A stretch of DNA of 64,000 nt from Wuchereria bancrofti (taxonomy: Eukaryota > Nematoda > Chromadorea > Rhabditida > Onchocercidae). The notes below the pieces were generated by a model. It made no database searches. It was not told the origin of the DNA and was given only the letters and a program-made list of their open reading frames with translations. The stretch lies in NCBI GenBank assembly GCA_005281725.1, contig SSBO01000003.1, forward strand, positions 1,573,396-1,637,395, given 5' to 3'. The position numbers and the translations under genes were made by a program. Of this stretch, positions 24,009-36,946 are shown in pieces; within the stretch, counting starts at the first letter, position 1, and every line of letters starts with the position of its first letter.

Positions 24009-27000
24009 GTCTAGTGTGATTCATTTTTTATCGAGATCTCGAAAAATGCAACCTTTTTGAGTGAATATATACTTTTAAAAGGATGGATTTTAAACGAATC
24101 ATTTTCACACACGGGAACATTTTCACACAATAATGAAAAACTCACGAGTTACAAAATTATTCATTCTGTATTTTCCAATTTTTCGAATTTTTAGCATTAT
24201 AAGAAAAAAGTAAAATTTCTGGTATTGACATGTTAGGAATAGGTTTTATGGTTGATCGATATATTGTAATTTCTTAATATTTGTCACAGTTCTTTAAGTT
24301 TGTGACACTCATATTTTTAGCTCATATTTCGAAGTATTACTTCACATAGTATATCCTTACGTTATTGAATAGTTCTATTTGATGCTGTTTGGCCGTTTTG
24401 TTGCAACCTGTTATGGGTGTATTCTTTCGTAAAATTCATATTGGTTGCTAGGATAGCAGATGTAAAATATAAGCAAAAAAGCACGTTATTTACATTCCAT
24501 GCATTAACGTACGTTTCATTTCTGTGCTATATAATTAACTTTTTTTTTTTGTATTTGATTCCTACTGGTCATAATGCATGCATTGGAAATTTTTATTCCT
24601 TCTGAGAGTGAACCGTTGAAATAGTACTATTTCTCTTATCTTTGTATACTAAAGTGTTCTGGTGTTTAAAATAAATGAGCTTTTGGGATATTTTGTTGCA
24701 ATTATATAATCTATTAAATTAAGAAATTCATCTAAGATTCCAATTTTCCTTGTAGTCATTGGAAATCTTTTGAAATCGAAGACAGAGAATTGCATTGTAA
24801 AATGGAATGGATATTCTCGTAATGGAATTCTTTTACCTATTTTTTAGGACTGAGAAAGATATTTTTATTTCGATTCAATGGAAATGTGTGAAGCTTTCAT
24901 AATTTGCTAGAAGTGACATAGTTCACAAAAAAAAAAAAACTAAAATTATGTTTAAATGTACGCATAGCTATAGTATTTACAAATATGGAGAAAATTATTT
25001 TCTCAATCATGAAGAGAACTCTATTGAGTATTATTATATTTATATGAAAGAAAATATTGGAAGCGGATTTGTGCTCACAGCGCATTTCGTTTTAAAACCT
25101 AACAATGCTTGTAAAAAATGAAAGTGTTTTTATGCGTTGTAAAGTTGACCTTCATAGTTGTATTATTGTGATCAATGATTCGTTTATTTCACGTTTTCAT
25201 GCCGTTTTGAAGTGAACTTGAAACACACGGAATGACGTATGCATTCACAATATTGTTACTAATTTAAGTATTAACCTATATGCATCACTTAATGGTCTGA
25301 AGAGGAGAAGATAGATTTTTAAATATTAGTTATATTTTCGGGTAGGTTATTTTAATTTCCGGTTTTGATAAAACTCATCAATTATTCCGCTATATGCTAT
25401 ACGAACATCATTGATACATCATACAATATTTCTGAATCTTATATATTATAAAGTTTATTGTGTCATTATTATTAACACCCAAGTAATTTGATGAAAATGA
25501 AAAAAAAAAAAAAAAAAGATACATTAGTAAACTGTTAGTTGTGACACAAATGATGTCCGCTGAAAATTATTTTGTAAATTTTCACTCAAAAAATGACATC
25601 ATTTTTTGTATGTGAAACTATATTTTCATTGTTCATTTCAACATGATATCATATTTTGCTCATTGAAATTGCTCTACTTTTTAATGGTTTTATAGTTGTG
25701 ATTTACTAGAAACATATGAAAGTTGCACATTTTTATTTTAGACGATTTTTATAATTTTAATATTTAATCCTTTTGCATATGAAAAATCAAAGTTCTGATT
25801 ATATTTCATAGAGAAATGAACAGCTTGAATTTATATTTGTATGAAATGTTTTGGAATTATAACTTTGAACAAATTTTTTCCCAAAAAAAAAAAAAATCAA
25901 TACGAATGAAACAATTGAACATCGATTTATTATGGTTAATTGAAAATTTTTTTGTTCGGCTTAATTTTGCTTCATTTTCAATTCTATCATCATTGATACC
26001 TACAGGTATTATTCTGTAGAGACATTTTTTTACATTTTGTCAACTTTCCAACATACATTAAATTTCCCAATTATTTATGTCGAAGATTAGAAAATTTTCA
26101 AAAAAAAAAAAAAAAAAGGTTAAACGTATATATGAATCAACAGATTGCCTTTCAGTATAAGTGTTATCCATAATTTTCTATTTAAATATCATAGATTACG
26201 ATTTATTCCATTTAATCTATCTTAGTTTAAAATTAACTTTTCATCTGCATAAATTTAGTTCACATCAATTTAAACTTAAAAAGTTATTTTGAGAAATTTG
26301 GTATGGAAAAATGCTTTTGTTTATTTGTTTGTTTGTTTGATTTTTTTTTTTTCTTTTCGAATCTCAATTTTTGGTGATATGTGAGAGCATGAAATGAATA
26401 TAATATTTGCCGATGGAAGACAGCTTTATTATCAATGAATAGGGTATAACGAATGAATGTCGTTAATGGATTGATTTCGATGCAGTGCTTTTTTTTTTTT
26501 TGTTGTGAGATTTTAGGCCCGGAGGATAACAAGGTGGAATATTCATAGTTTATGATGAATATTTGCATAAATAATCACTATATTAGGTTGGACAACTTGT
26601 CTTAGTTTTATTTTTCTTTTACTAAAATTTTGATGCAAATTTAAATGATGATATACACTTTTAGAATGAACATCAGTATTTAACTAGTTTAGTAGTATGA
26701 AAATTTAAATAAATTTTTGAATGTCAAAAGAAACAGGGCCTACTATGGTTGGTAAAAAAAAAAGTGCCTAGACTTGTTTTCTCTAGAAGTATTGCTTCCT
26801 CGGCTCGATTGAATGTGAAATTGATTTGAAACTATATCAAAGAAGTGATGATACCTGATGAATACTTTTGAAATAGCTTGGGAAACTGTAAAATATCATT
26901 TCTGCGAAAGAAAAAAAAAATAACCCTAGTGTTGGGAAAGACAGTGATAAATTTTGATAAGAATTTCACAATGAAGCTTAAAGTTTATCATACTTGACAA

Positions 27001-28653
27001 ATGTTCAAGCACATTTCATTTCATTTCATTTCCATATGATTATTTCATGTAATGGAATAACAGTGATTATATATTTAAAAAATTTATTCATTTCTATCCT
27101 TCTTGCTCTTTTCTACTTTTTTTTTTTGCGGGAAAATAGTTTTAGAAAATTTAATCATTGCTGTTTGCATTTGCTTGGTTCGGTAGCAAACCGCATTTCA
27201 GATAAGGCAAATCTACTTTGATATAGTCTAGCTTAATCTTAAAATAATTTATTTAGTTGAAATTTCACAAGAGAAAGCCCAGTTTTTTCTTAATTTGCTG
27301 CATATATATATAAAACAATAATAAGATAGCATAACTATTGTCATATGTCACGAAAATGACAATGGTGACAAGAAAGGAAAGAAGAAGATATAGGATAAGC
27401 GTGAAAAGAAGGTGATGATGCGTGAAAAGATGACGGGAAATAAGTAAAAGGAATGAGTGAATGTAAATAATTTTTAGAAATGTATCAAAAAGGAGGATGA
27501 TAAATGATTCTTAGCGCTTGGCAACCATCAAATACTGTTATTGAGGCATCATAGTATTCATTTAAAAAAAGAAAAAAAAAAAAAAAAAACGTCGCCATCG
27601 CTGTCTCTTTCATCTGTTTAAAAAAAATTTACATCTATTGGTTCTTTCGGAAGAAGCATACATTTGAAAATTCATTTCTACCATTGATAATAAGGAATGT
27701 GACAAAGGAAAAACTTCATGATGATATAAGCCGAAAAATTATTAAACAATTACAAATCAATTTCGAGAATGTAAAATCTTTTCCAAAACAATTTATCATA
27801 GTTGGATACATAATTTTAATTGCTCAACTAAATTCGTTTATCACTAAAAAATTAACACTGAGCATCTTTATTTTTACAACATATGTGTAATCGGTTTTAA
27901 TCTCACTTTTTGAATTTAAAGAGAAAAAAACAAGTAGTATTCTTAGCATGCTATCATTTTACTATTTAAAGACTTCAAAATATCTCACGTAACTACGAAT
28001 TGAAAAAAACAATTACGCTTAAATATTAGGCTCCTCTACTTTTATTATTTAATATCACAAAAAGTGTCGTTGTCATTTAAACGGAAAGATACAAAATTTG
28101 AAAAAAAAAGAGCAGATTAATGAGTGCTTATTAAAAAATTTTTGCAGTTCACAATATTGGGTTATTTAAATTGGAAGGATATATCTATCATATCAGCAAA
28201 TACGGAATGATATTAATGTTGCGTTCCCGCTGACAATTTGTGTTTGCAAATCACTGGTGCTAATCATTACGATGATAAAAAACGTGATCAACCTGATTCA
28301 TTCAAGTAAAATTTCAATAGCTTCGAAATTCGATCTATCTGTGAAGTTTTTTTTTTTCTTTAATTAAGAGATTGAGAAAAGATTCCAAATCTAATTTTCG
28401 TTAATTTGTATTTTTTGTAAAAATTAACAAAAATGAATTCGGAATTTTATATCTCGAAAGATTAAAGTCTAAACAAAGCAAACAATATTTTTAGCTTCTA
28501 TGTTATATCAAATCAGATCAAGTCAATGAACTTATCTTGAATATATATACAAACAAACTGAGCTATCATTTTTTTTTTAACTTTAAATTCTCATCTAACG
28601 ATTTAATGTTTTATAAAATTTCAATCTGTCTATTATTTTGAAGGATTACTTTT

Positions 28654-28728
28654 ATGATTGGCGGAATAGGATTCGGTGAAGTTTCTTCACCAACTTTATA
28701 CGATAGACAACTGCGCCAAGATTACTGT
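28654..28728 (+). CDS. Candidate alternative first coding exon (upstream of TEAD)
   Basis: An acceptor-like TATTATTTTGAAG precedes an ATG opening 25 codons (start MIGGIGFGEVSSPTLYDRQL). It ends exactly at a good donor, TGT|GTAAGA, in phase 0. The next known exon (38798) also begins in phase 0 directly after an acceptor, so the join would be in frame. Codon composition is less AT-biased than the surroundings. No family match; could be chance. Confidence 0.3.
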
Positions 28729-29077
28729 GTAAGAGGAACGTAAAAAACTGTGAAAAGTGGCATTAGCCAACGAAAGATTGACTCTTTATCACTAATGCAA
28801 GAATATAACAAATAAAAGAAGATTCTGTTTCTGATAAAACGGATGGATTCAATAGTTTCACTGATAATTTAAAGCAGATACGATACGAGCGAAATGGATT
28901 CTATCAATCATTGCATTTTGTATTATTTGCATGAATTATTTACTAACACCTTGAAATTTTCAGCCAAACATTTCCAATTCATTCAATTATCATTCCATCC
29001 GACTATTAAACATATTCGAATTTGACAGGAGGACAACAAGAGATGTAAGTTTAAGACTTCATCCACAAATATGCATA

Positions 29078-29117
29078 AGGTAAGGTAAGGTAAGATAAGG
29101 TAAGATAAGGTAAAGGG
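29078..29117. repeat. GGTAA/GATAA pentanucleotide array
   Basis: Tandem AAGGTAAGG-type units make a string of overlapping consensus 5' splice-site sequences (AG|GTAAG) in otherwise non-coding DNA. Confidence 0.8.
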
Positions 29118-29766
29118 CCTGATAATAACTAATTGTTGGTTTTATTTGATCCAAATGCATTGACATCGATTGAAATGTTGGCCGGAAACACAATAAAAGC
29201 AGCAAAACGGTAAATGACTATAACTATTTGCATTGAAAATATGACAAAGGTCAGTGAATCGAATACCTGGAAATGTGCCATACCAGTCTTTTGATGATTT
29301 TGATAAGATGATAATGACAATTGAATCCGATTGCATGCAGAGGGATAAGGTAGCATAATGTTAAGATAATCAGTGATGATAAGATGTGAAGAGTGGAAAA
29401 TGATGGGATGCGATGGGATATTCAGGAACAGAAAGTATAGATGATGATGAAATTAAGAATAAAATGATGTGTTGCTTTAGCCAGGTATATTAAATGTCAA
29501 AAGCGCCTCATTCCTCTTCCTCTTAGACACCACCGCCATTTTCACCAACCAAACTGACAAGTTCTCTTCTAATATATTCAATTAAAGTGGGCGCAAGTGA
29601 AACAATAACAGGTTAATGCTAAAGATATCACATAAACATGAACTGACCAGACAGGTGGTACCACGGGTCACTGTCGGTCAATTCCATCGCTGTTAGTAAT
29701 GAACATTTTTAAGGTATTGATGAACCACTTGGAAAATTGAGATGGGAGGTGGGGCAGACGACGGTG

Positions 29767-29818
29767 CACACACACACCCACACACACACACACACACACA
29801 TACAAACACACACACACC
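29767..29818. repeat. (CA)n microsatellite
   Basis: A long CA-dinucleotide tract with a few interruptions. It lies just upstream of the GC-rich island and generates the Val/Cys-rich antisense open frames in this area. Confidence 0.95.
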
Positions 29819-29819
29819 G

Positions 29820-30230
29820 GAGATTGTCGGTTGTGTGTGAGTGGGCGCAGACGTAGGTGTTGCCCCGCCCGCCTTGCCACACTCCGCCCTATGAGATTGC
29901 AAGCGTTACAGGAATTCTTCATGCTCATTCCACGCATTCCACCCGTGTCTGTTCAGCAGCGTCGTGTCCCGTCGAGATTGCTTTTTCGGAGGGTTCGTTC
30001 TCGAGCCTACGGCGCTCGCTCGTTCCTCTCGCGACGTAACTGCGAAAGGTTCCGCGCCCCATTTTATTACTACCACTACTGCTACTGCTACTAACTACAA
30101 CTGTTCTTCCCACGATAACGGTAGATAGTGTTGACGAGAGCGCTACCGTCATCATCGGCTTTGAAGCGGAAAGATTTGCATTGCAGGCGGTAAAGGACAG
30201 TGTTATTGCTGAATGTGAAGGTTGGTGTAT
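29820..30230. promoter_or_regulatory. GC-rich, CpG-rich island (promoter or 5' exon candidate)
   Basis: About 400 bp clearly richer in G+C and CpG than the rest of the window. On the plus strand it contains a 67-residue ORF (29891-30094) beginning MRLQALQEFFMLIPRIPPVS and rich in Arg, with a longer open frame antisense to it. A donor-like GAAG|GTTGGT lies at about 30220. Composition suggests a promoter, 5' UTR exon or small gene. I cannot decide which from sequence alone. Confidence 0.35.
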
Positions 30231-32639
30231 GTATTCCATTCTTTTGTCACTTCAATCCAATCATTCACATACACATGTAATTCACATACACATACAAACA
30301 GTTGAAAGAAATTCTCGAGAATAGCAACTTAATATATTGATGAACAAACGAGTTCTTGTTTGTTTGTTTATTTTCACGAAGATATTTTGCATCACCAATG
30401 GGAAAGATTTCATTTCAAGTTGATTCATTTCTGTAATGCTCTTAAATGGATTTATTAAAGGGATGCAATGCTTCGAGTAAATAAATAAATAAACAAGTAA
30501 ATAATCAAAATGAGACTAAAAGATACTGCTAGATTTAAATTTGCTTACTCAAAATGTTTACATCTACTTCATGGTCCCTTGCTTTTGCTCATCTCTTCAG
30601 AAGAAAATGTTTATTTTGAACTTTCTCAAAATATCTCGAGAATGATGTCTTACCTGATTGATCAGGATGTACTTCTGGAAGTGCCTCTCTCTATTGATAT
30701 GTTATTTATCCGTACTTCCTGATGTATGTGTGTGTCCTTTTATTTGCTTCTGATCAGCATAACAGTGATTGTTAAATTGTTGTAATAATGGAAGAGTAAT
30801 TGATGTTGGTAAGAAAGTGTCAGAGTTTTGCGATTGCCGACATTAGCTTCGGAAATGCTTTAGTTCAGGATGTGATTCGTAATAAGCAATTGTTGTTTAA
30901 AAGAAACACATCAAATTGCACTGAAGCGCCCTGTATTATTTCACTACTGATAAGAAGGATGCACAGTTGCGCTTTTGCTTGTGTGTCGAACTTGGAATAG
31001 CGTTTGCAGCCAGTCATATTTCATACATTGCATTCAGTCATTCATTTTTTTGAGCATCAGAGGATGAAATATTTGTAGTGAGATGTGTTCCGATAAGCTT
31101 CGAATGATTCCAATGACTTATCACTGATTATTTTATCAATTTTAAAACGTGCCAAGAGCAATCCTGTTTCCATTCTGATTTATCACCTTGTTATTATTTA
31201 AAATGTTCTTTTATCACTTAGTTCATCCCTCAACATATGCATGCTTTCCATTTCATGCTGAATTGTAAATGACCTTTCTGAGAGATGCTGTCAAATTGAC
31301 ATGTCAGCTTAATGTCATTAAGCTATTAATGATCATTTGATATAAGCTAATCAAACAATTCTCATAGTAAGCATTTTGTTATTTCGATAATTAATAATTA
31401 ATTTACGCATTCATTTTGAAATTTGCAACATTCACGCAAAAGAAAGTAAATGATAAAATTCCTTCAAAGAGCTAAATACCAAAATTTTTATCATTTAACT
31501 TTAATTTGCCAATGAATATTAAAAAAAAAAAAAAACATTCATTACTGTACTTCTCCTCATTTATTCCATTATTGGGCACCGAATCATTTGCATCTTTTAC
31601 AATTACAACGTAATTCTAATGGAGTGAAGTAATGTTTGTTTTTCATTATCACAAATTAAGATGAACTGTTTGTCGTTATCATAAATTTCTGATAACGATG
31701 ACAATTTTTTTGACTCTCCATTTTTCTCCTAACATTAAATGAGCTCATATTAGAAAAAAAAAAAACTCTTCGCTTCTTTTCTTTTTCAATTTCATCAGTA
31801 CTTTTTTTAATTGTTATATTTCTTTCTGACAAATAAAATCTTTTTTTTCTTGATCAATTTTGACCTTTAGCGCTTCTTCATCTTAGTGAATGAATTGTCG
31901 TAAATTTCTACAGTATTTCTCAACAGAGATTACCGTATCTCTGTGTGCAGTAATTTTTTTTTTTCCGTTGTCGAGAATACAGCACAGACACGTGATTATG
32001 ATTAGCTTCCTGTTGCTGCTTCTGCTTTTGATGATGTTTCCATTTAATGAGAGTTTATATATGTAAGTATATATACATACACGTACGCACACGTACACGT
32101 AGGGTACAGAACATTTCGAAGAATGGATGAATATTATTACTGTCACTGTTACTGTGTTATTGGGCTAAATTAATTAAATAAATCAAAAACTAACATTTCT
32201 TATTGTCAAGGATGACGTAGTGTAATTTAAACATTCTCGTTGGGAGCAGTTCAAATTTTTGATTTGATTTAAATATTTCCAACTATTTAGTCACGAATGA
32301 TGAAATAAAAATTTACTGAAACCGTATCCGATCAACAACCCTTCAATATTATTCTTCATCTGATCTTTGTTTCTTTTCTTCTTCAACTTCAATCTTTTAT
32401 GCTGAGAGCTTTTTGCTTTTGCCTTTATCTCAACTTTACTTTTATAACCTTTGTTCAGTTTAATGTAAGCAGCTTTGAAATCTGTTACATTAAACTTGCT
32501 TCCGGTTAATAAGCATCTCGAATTTCGTACTCTCATTAGCTGAAATGTTTTTTCTTTTTTTTTTTTTCTTTTGTTCCCTTCAATTTTTCTTCGATGACGT
32601 TAATCGGATTTTGGATCATTTGGTAAATTTACGGATAGA

Positions 32640-33000
32640 AGAAGAGAGGTGGAGATAATTGTTGATGTGGCTACTGCTGCTGCTGCTACTGGTGCGGAAT
32701 AGGGAATGCCCTTGGACACTAAATATATGCGCATGCATTGGCCCGGCTATCGTCGGATGGACATCTGCTTCTTCTACGGCATTCGTTGCCCTTCAATGAC
32801 CTGACCAAGACAGTCTTCCTTCTCCATGGCACTGTCGCAATACGTTTCTCTCTGTCCAATTCTTTGTTGCTCTGTCGTCCGTCCACTTGTTTATTTATTC
32901 ATCTGTCCAATTTGTCCGTCTTTTCATCCTGTTGTACAGCCAACAGCCTCTCTACTGAAATGTCCAATCCATGTGAAAGTATTAAAGCATATCGGTGTAC
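32640..33000. other. Locally GC-richer patch, no gene assigned
   Basis: A patch with a CTG-type triplet run (about 32674-32688) and a short ORF beginning ATGCGCATGCATTGGCCCGG (MRMHWPGYRR). No clear splice acceptor precedes it. Possibly conserved regulatory DNA or a UTR exon. Confidence 0.25.
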
Positions 33001-33003
33001 CTG

Positions 33004-33052
33004 TCTGTGTATGTGTGTATGTGTGCGTATGTCTGTGTCTGTGTGTGTGTGT
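33004..33052. repeat. (TG)n microsatellite
   Basis: A TG-dinucleotide tract with TATG/TCTG interruptions. It explains the Val/Cys-rich open frames overlapping it. Confidence 0.9.
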
Positions 33053-34238
33053 TAACTGTGAGGAATGTTAATATATTCACTGATCTAAAAGTGCTAACCA
33101 AACACACAACAATTTTCTCGTGTTGGTCTAATAAGAAAAAATTATTCAGGCGCCATTGTCCATTTAGGAATATTTATTAATGAATTAATGAATATTCAGT
33201 GGAACATCTAAAATACAACAAAGTTGTTACTGCCATAACCGCCAATGATGCATTTAAGTGATAAGAATATGAAGTAGTTGCAAGATGAGCCAGGATCTTA
33301 CTTTTCACATCATTTTTGCTTTCTAATTACAGTGAGCGCTTTTCTGGTTTTTAATATTTCAAAAGTTGGAAAATTAAATTTTCGACAAAATGTTGAGTAG
33401 ACTGATAGTTGAAACTATACCATCAAAATGAAACACTAATTTTATTTTCAGACAGTCCATTAAGTTGTCTATTTTGATGAATTTTTTAATTTACAACAAA
33501 ATCTCATTTCAGATTCACATTATCAACGCACTTTTAGCCTGTCCAAATGGCACTAAAACAACTTCCTCTTCCCTTTTCTCTCAATACTTTCAATATAATA
33601 ACTGCAATTATTAGCGGTAATTTCTTGATCAATGCAACAGTTAATTGCAAAATGTCATTTTTGTCCTTGTCCTACTGTGGTTTCTCTGCTTCTTTCTGTC
33701 TGTCTCAACCTTTTACCTTTCACCTCTACTCTAATCTGACTTCTATTTATTGAGACAGTGAAAGATTTTTTTTTTTTGACACCCCTATCTTTTCTATCAA
33801 TTTGCAATAGCAAAATTGCAAACTGTTTTATTTCTTTAAAAACTAATTTCCGAAGAATGAAAAGATAAAAGAGAAACGAAAAAGCATAACCTTTTTTGGA
33901 AGAATGACAGAGATTAGGGGGAAAGAGAGAGAGAGAGAGAGGTAAGGAGTAGTTTGTTTCATTTCGTCTTTGGTTTAATTTTTAAAAAGTGATGATGATG
34001 GTGGTGATGATATGATGTTATGTGATGTGATGTGATGTGATATGGTATGGTGGTGGGTGGGATGGGCACAGGGAACGAGTTCACAGGGCAGTTCAATTTC
34101 ATTTTTGTCTTTTTCCGTAGTCTCTGTCGAAGAAAACAGAAGTATCAATCAATGCAGTCCATGGACATCTTCGGGACCATCTCCTACTAAAGTTTGTATT
34201 TTGAAGTAAACTTTCTGTACGGATCTATGTATGTCTAT

Positions 34239-34360
34239 CCGTCTGTCTGTCTGTCTGTCTGTCAATTTAAATGTAAAATACTGAACGACTCGATCATGTA
34301 TATATACGTGCGTGTGTGTATGTGTGTGTGTATGTATGTGTATGTGTGTATGTATGTATT
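34239..34360. repeat. (CTGT)n followed by (TG/TATG)n microsatellites
   Basis: A GTCT tetranucleotide run at about 34239-34263 is followed by a TG/TATG tract at about 34307-34360. Both are simple sequence. Confidence 0.9.
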
Positions 34361-34998
34361 GGTGTATTACCTTGTCTCTTCATATACATTATAATTTTCA
34401 ACTCTGTCACCTCTGAAAACTTAAGGAAAAGAGTATTATGAAGGGCACACAGAACTATGATAATTTGTTATTAATTGAACTGATGGCGAAATTTCCACAC
34501 TTCACTGTAAACGTAACATAGGGAACATTAAATATTGCAAAGAATGAAAAGAGTACCTTTGTCGATTTGTATTTATAAAATTATCATAAAGGAGAAAAGA
34601 GAAAAAAGATGGCAAGAAAGGTTCCTGTTGCTCAGAAATGCGTCATCATTACGAAAAATGCTATATCAAAAATTTTGAAGTAGTTAAAGTAATTGACATA
34701 ATAAGTGAAAATTTTCTTAATGATTTAAATTTTTTGAATCACTTTAATATTTGTAATTTTTTAGTTTTTCCAATTGATATAATCCACATAATTAAGTGGC
34801 AGATTGTTTATGGAGGAAGAAAATATCTCAACAGTGTATTTGGTAGAAGAATAAATGAATAATTAATTAATTAAACGCATTAAACTGAAACTAAAACAAA
34901 AGAAGGAGGAATGAGGAAAACCTTCATGAGACACTGAAATTTGTTGGAAAATCAGAGTTACATTGTATATCATAAATTTAATTTATAATTCAAAATTT

Positions 34999-35026
34999 CA
35001 TCATCATCATCATCATCATCATCATC
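34999..35026. repeat. (CAT)n triplet repeat
   Basis: About nine CAT units. Similar triplet repeats lie at about 36776-36830 (GAT) and 36917-36946 (CAT), pointing to a run of simple repeats upstream of the TEAD gene. Confidence 0.9.
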
Positions 35027-35404
35027 TTTTCTCAATCGATTACTTGTATAAGCTTTGATCTTCTATGATGAATTCTAGATTTTTGATATTTGAGGAGTAC
35101 CTGAGTACTTACTATATTTAATTATATGTGCATTTTCTCAGCGGAAGAAATCATTTTGCGCAATGCAGCATCATCAATGTAGTCTTTTGAACAAATTGTA
35201 AATATCATCATCATTGTTCAGCAAGTTAAGTGCAGTCAATATTTTTCAATATGCTATCTAAATTGGTTGCTTAAGTTAGCATTTAAGCTAGTGTTGTAGT
35301 ATAGTATGTGAATATGGGTGTGTAGTGTACAGTTCTGTTCTATTGTTTACCTAATTGCTAAATAGGTTTCATTGATCGATTTATTTACATCTTTGTGCAG
35401 CTCG

Positions 35405-35473
35405 ATGATCATCGGTGAAGAACTGCTTCGTGAACAGTACAAAGATTTAAGATGTTCTCATCTTTCCGCTAAT
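35405..35473 (+). CDS. Candidate alternative 5' coding exon of the TEAD gene
   Basis: A strong acceptor (TTTACATCTTTGTGCAG, ending at 35400) is followed 4 nt later by an ATG opening 23 codons (start MIIGEELLREQYKDLRCSHL). It ends at a donor AAT|GTAAAA in phase 0, and the exon at 38798 begins in phase 0. Joining them would give an N-terminally extended TEAD isoform. No homology is recognised; support is splice signals and phase only. Confidence 0.4.
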
Positions 35474-36775
35474 GTAAAAAAAAAAAAAGAAAAAAAGCTC
35501 ACATCTTATAAAGCAGTAAGTGGTTAATTATACTAGAAATTAACAAATGTAATATTATTCGTTAAAATAGCACAAATTTGAACTCAATAAATTTAATAAT
35601 AATTTCTCTGTAAAGAAAACATCATACTGACTCTGAAATCCTTTTATTATTCCATAATCCGATTACCGAAATTCAAATTCAGAATTATTTTTGAGCTACT
35701 GAATATCGTAAAATTTGCTGTTAGTTGAAAAGAAGAGTCTAATGGAATTGCTAAGAAAGAATAGAAGTAAATTAAAGTTTTAGTTTTATTGCAGCTTGTA
35801 AAGATGTTTAAGTTGCCAGAACGGAAGAATTACCTTAGTGACACTTGACAAATGATACATTCTTATGCTTCCAGAATTCCAGAATTTCCAATGAAGGAAG
35901 TTTGAATAATAAATGATATCCTTTTGCATTTTATACTTTCCCTTAAGATAGTTTGACATTGATCCGGCAGATAACAATGATATGAATGTGTTAAGTAAAT
36001 AATAGCAATCATTTCATAAAAAGGATAATTTCATGTATCAATTCAAATGAATCTGTAAACTGATAAGTTATTTATAATGAGAATCACATAACAGTTGTTG
36101 CCATTGCAAATTTGCAACATTGAAATATGTGATCTTCGATGATTGAATTTAGCTTATGGATGAAGGATCACGGAGTAGTAACAATCGATGCTTTTAAATT
36201 GCTAACATAATTTAGTAATAGTGTAGCAAAAATTTAATGATTAAATTTTTTACATGAATTCAATATAGAAAATCTTTAAAAATTAGGTTGATTCTTCAAA
36301 TTTTCATTTTGTTTTCGATCAGATTCTATTCATCGATTTAAAATAACTCATAGGATGTGTTATAGTCCCAACAAGTTTTTTTTTTCTTTTTTTTTTTTTA
36401 AAAAAAAAGTGGGAAGAGAGATTTTGAGCAATAAGAGAAGAGAAGAGAAGAGAAAAGATCATTTTGAAAAAGGGGTCTCTTGTACCCTGTGATGCATTGC
36501 GTTATGGAAATGATTCAACACTGCAAAAACCGCCAACCACCACTATCAACGACTATTACCTTTGTGCCTAAAACGCTCACTAACCTGTCTGTTATTGCTT
36601 GTGATGATTATTGATAATTATTATATACTTGTTCAAATGCTTCGAAGAGAGAAAGAGTGATGGAAAGGAACAGGATGTAACGTAAAACTGATAGAATTGA
36701 AAGTACCTGTGAAGTTGCTGACTGATGATGAATGGTTGTTGAAGATAAAACTGACGAGAGAAGTGCCACCGTATG

Positions 36776-36946
36776 TGATGATGGTAATGATGATAGTGGT
36801 GATAATAATGATAACGATGATAGTAATGATGTATATCAAAGGCAATATACACATACATATATACATAGAGAGAAGAGAATTACAATTATTAGCTGCATCT
36901 TTATCATGATTACTACATATCATCATCATCATCATCATCATTGTCA
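36776..36946. repeat. GAT/CAT triplet repeats
   Basis: Interrupted GAT repeats (about 36776-36830) and CAT repeats (about 36917-36946) flank a short TATACA-rich stretch. The His- and Met/Asp-rich open frames here are by-products of the repeats. Confidence 0.9.

Noticed and set aside
29668..29937. Minus-strand ORFs rich in Val and Cys
   Set aside because: They are translations of the CA microsatellite in two frames.
33004..33180. Cys/Val-rich plus-strand ORFs resembling a Cys-rich peptide
   Set aside because: They are generated by the TG repeat. There is no signal peptide or conserved Cys spacing.
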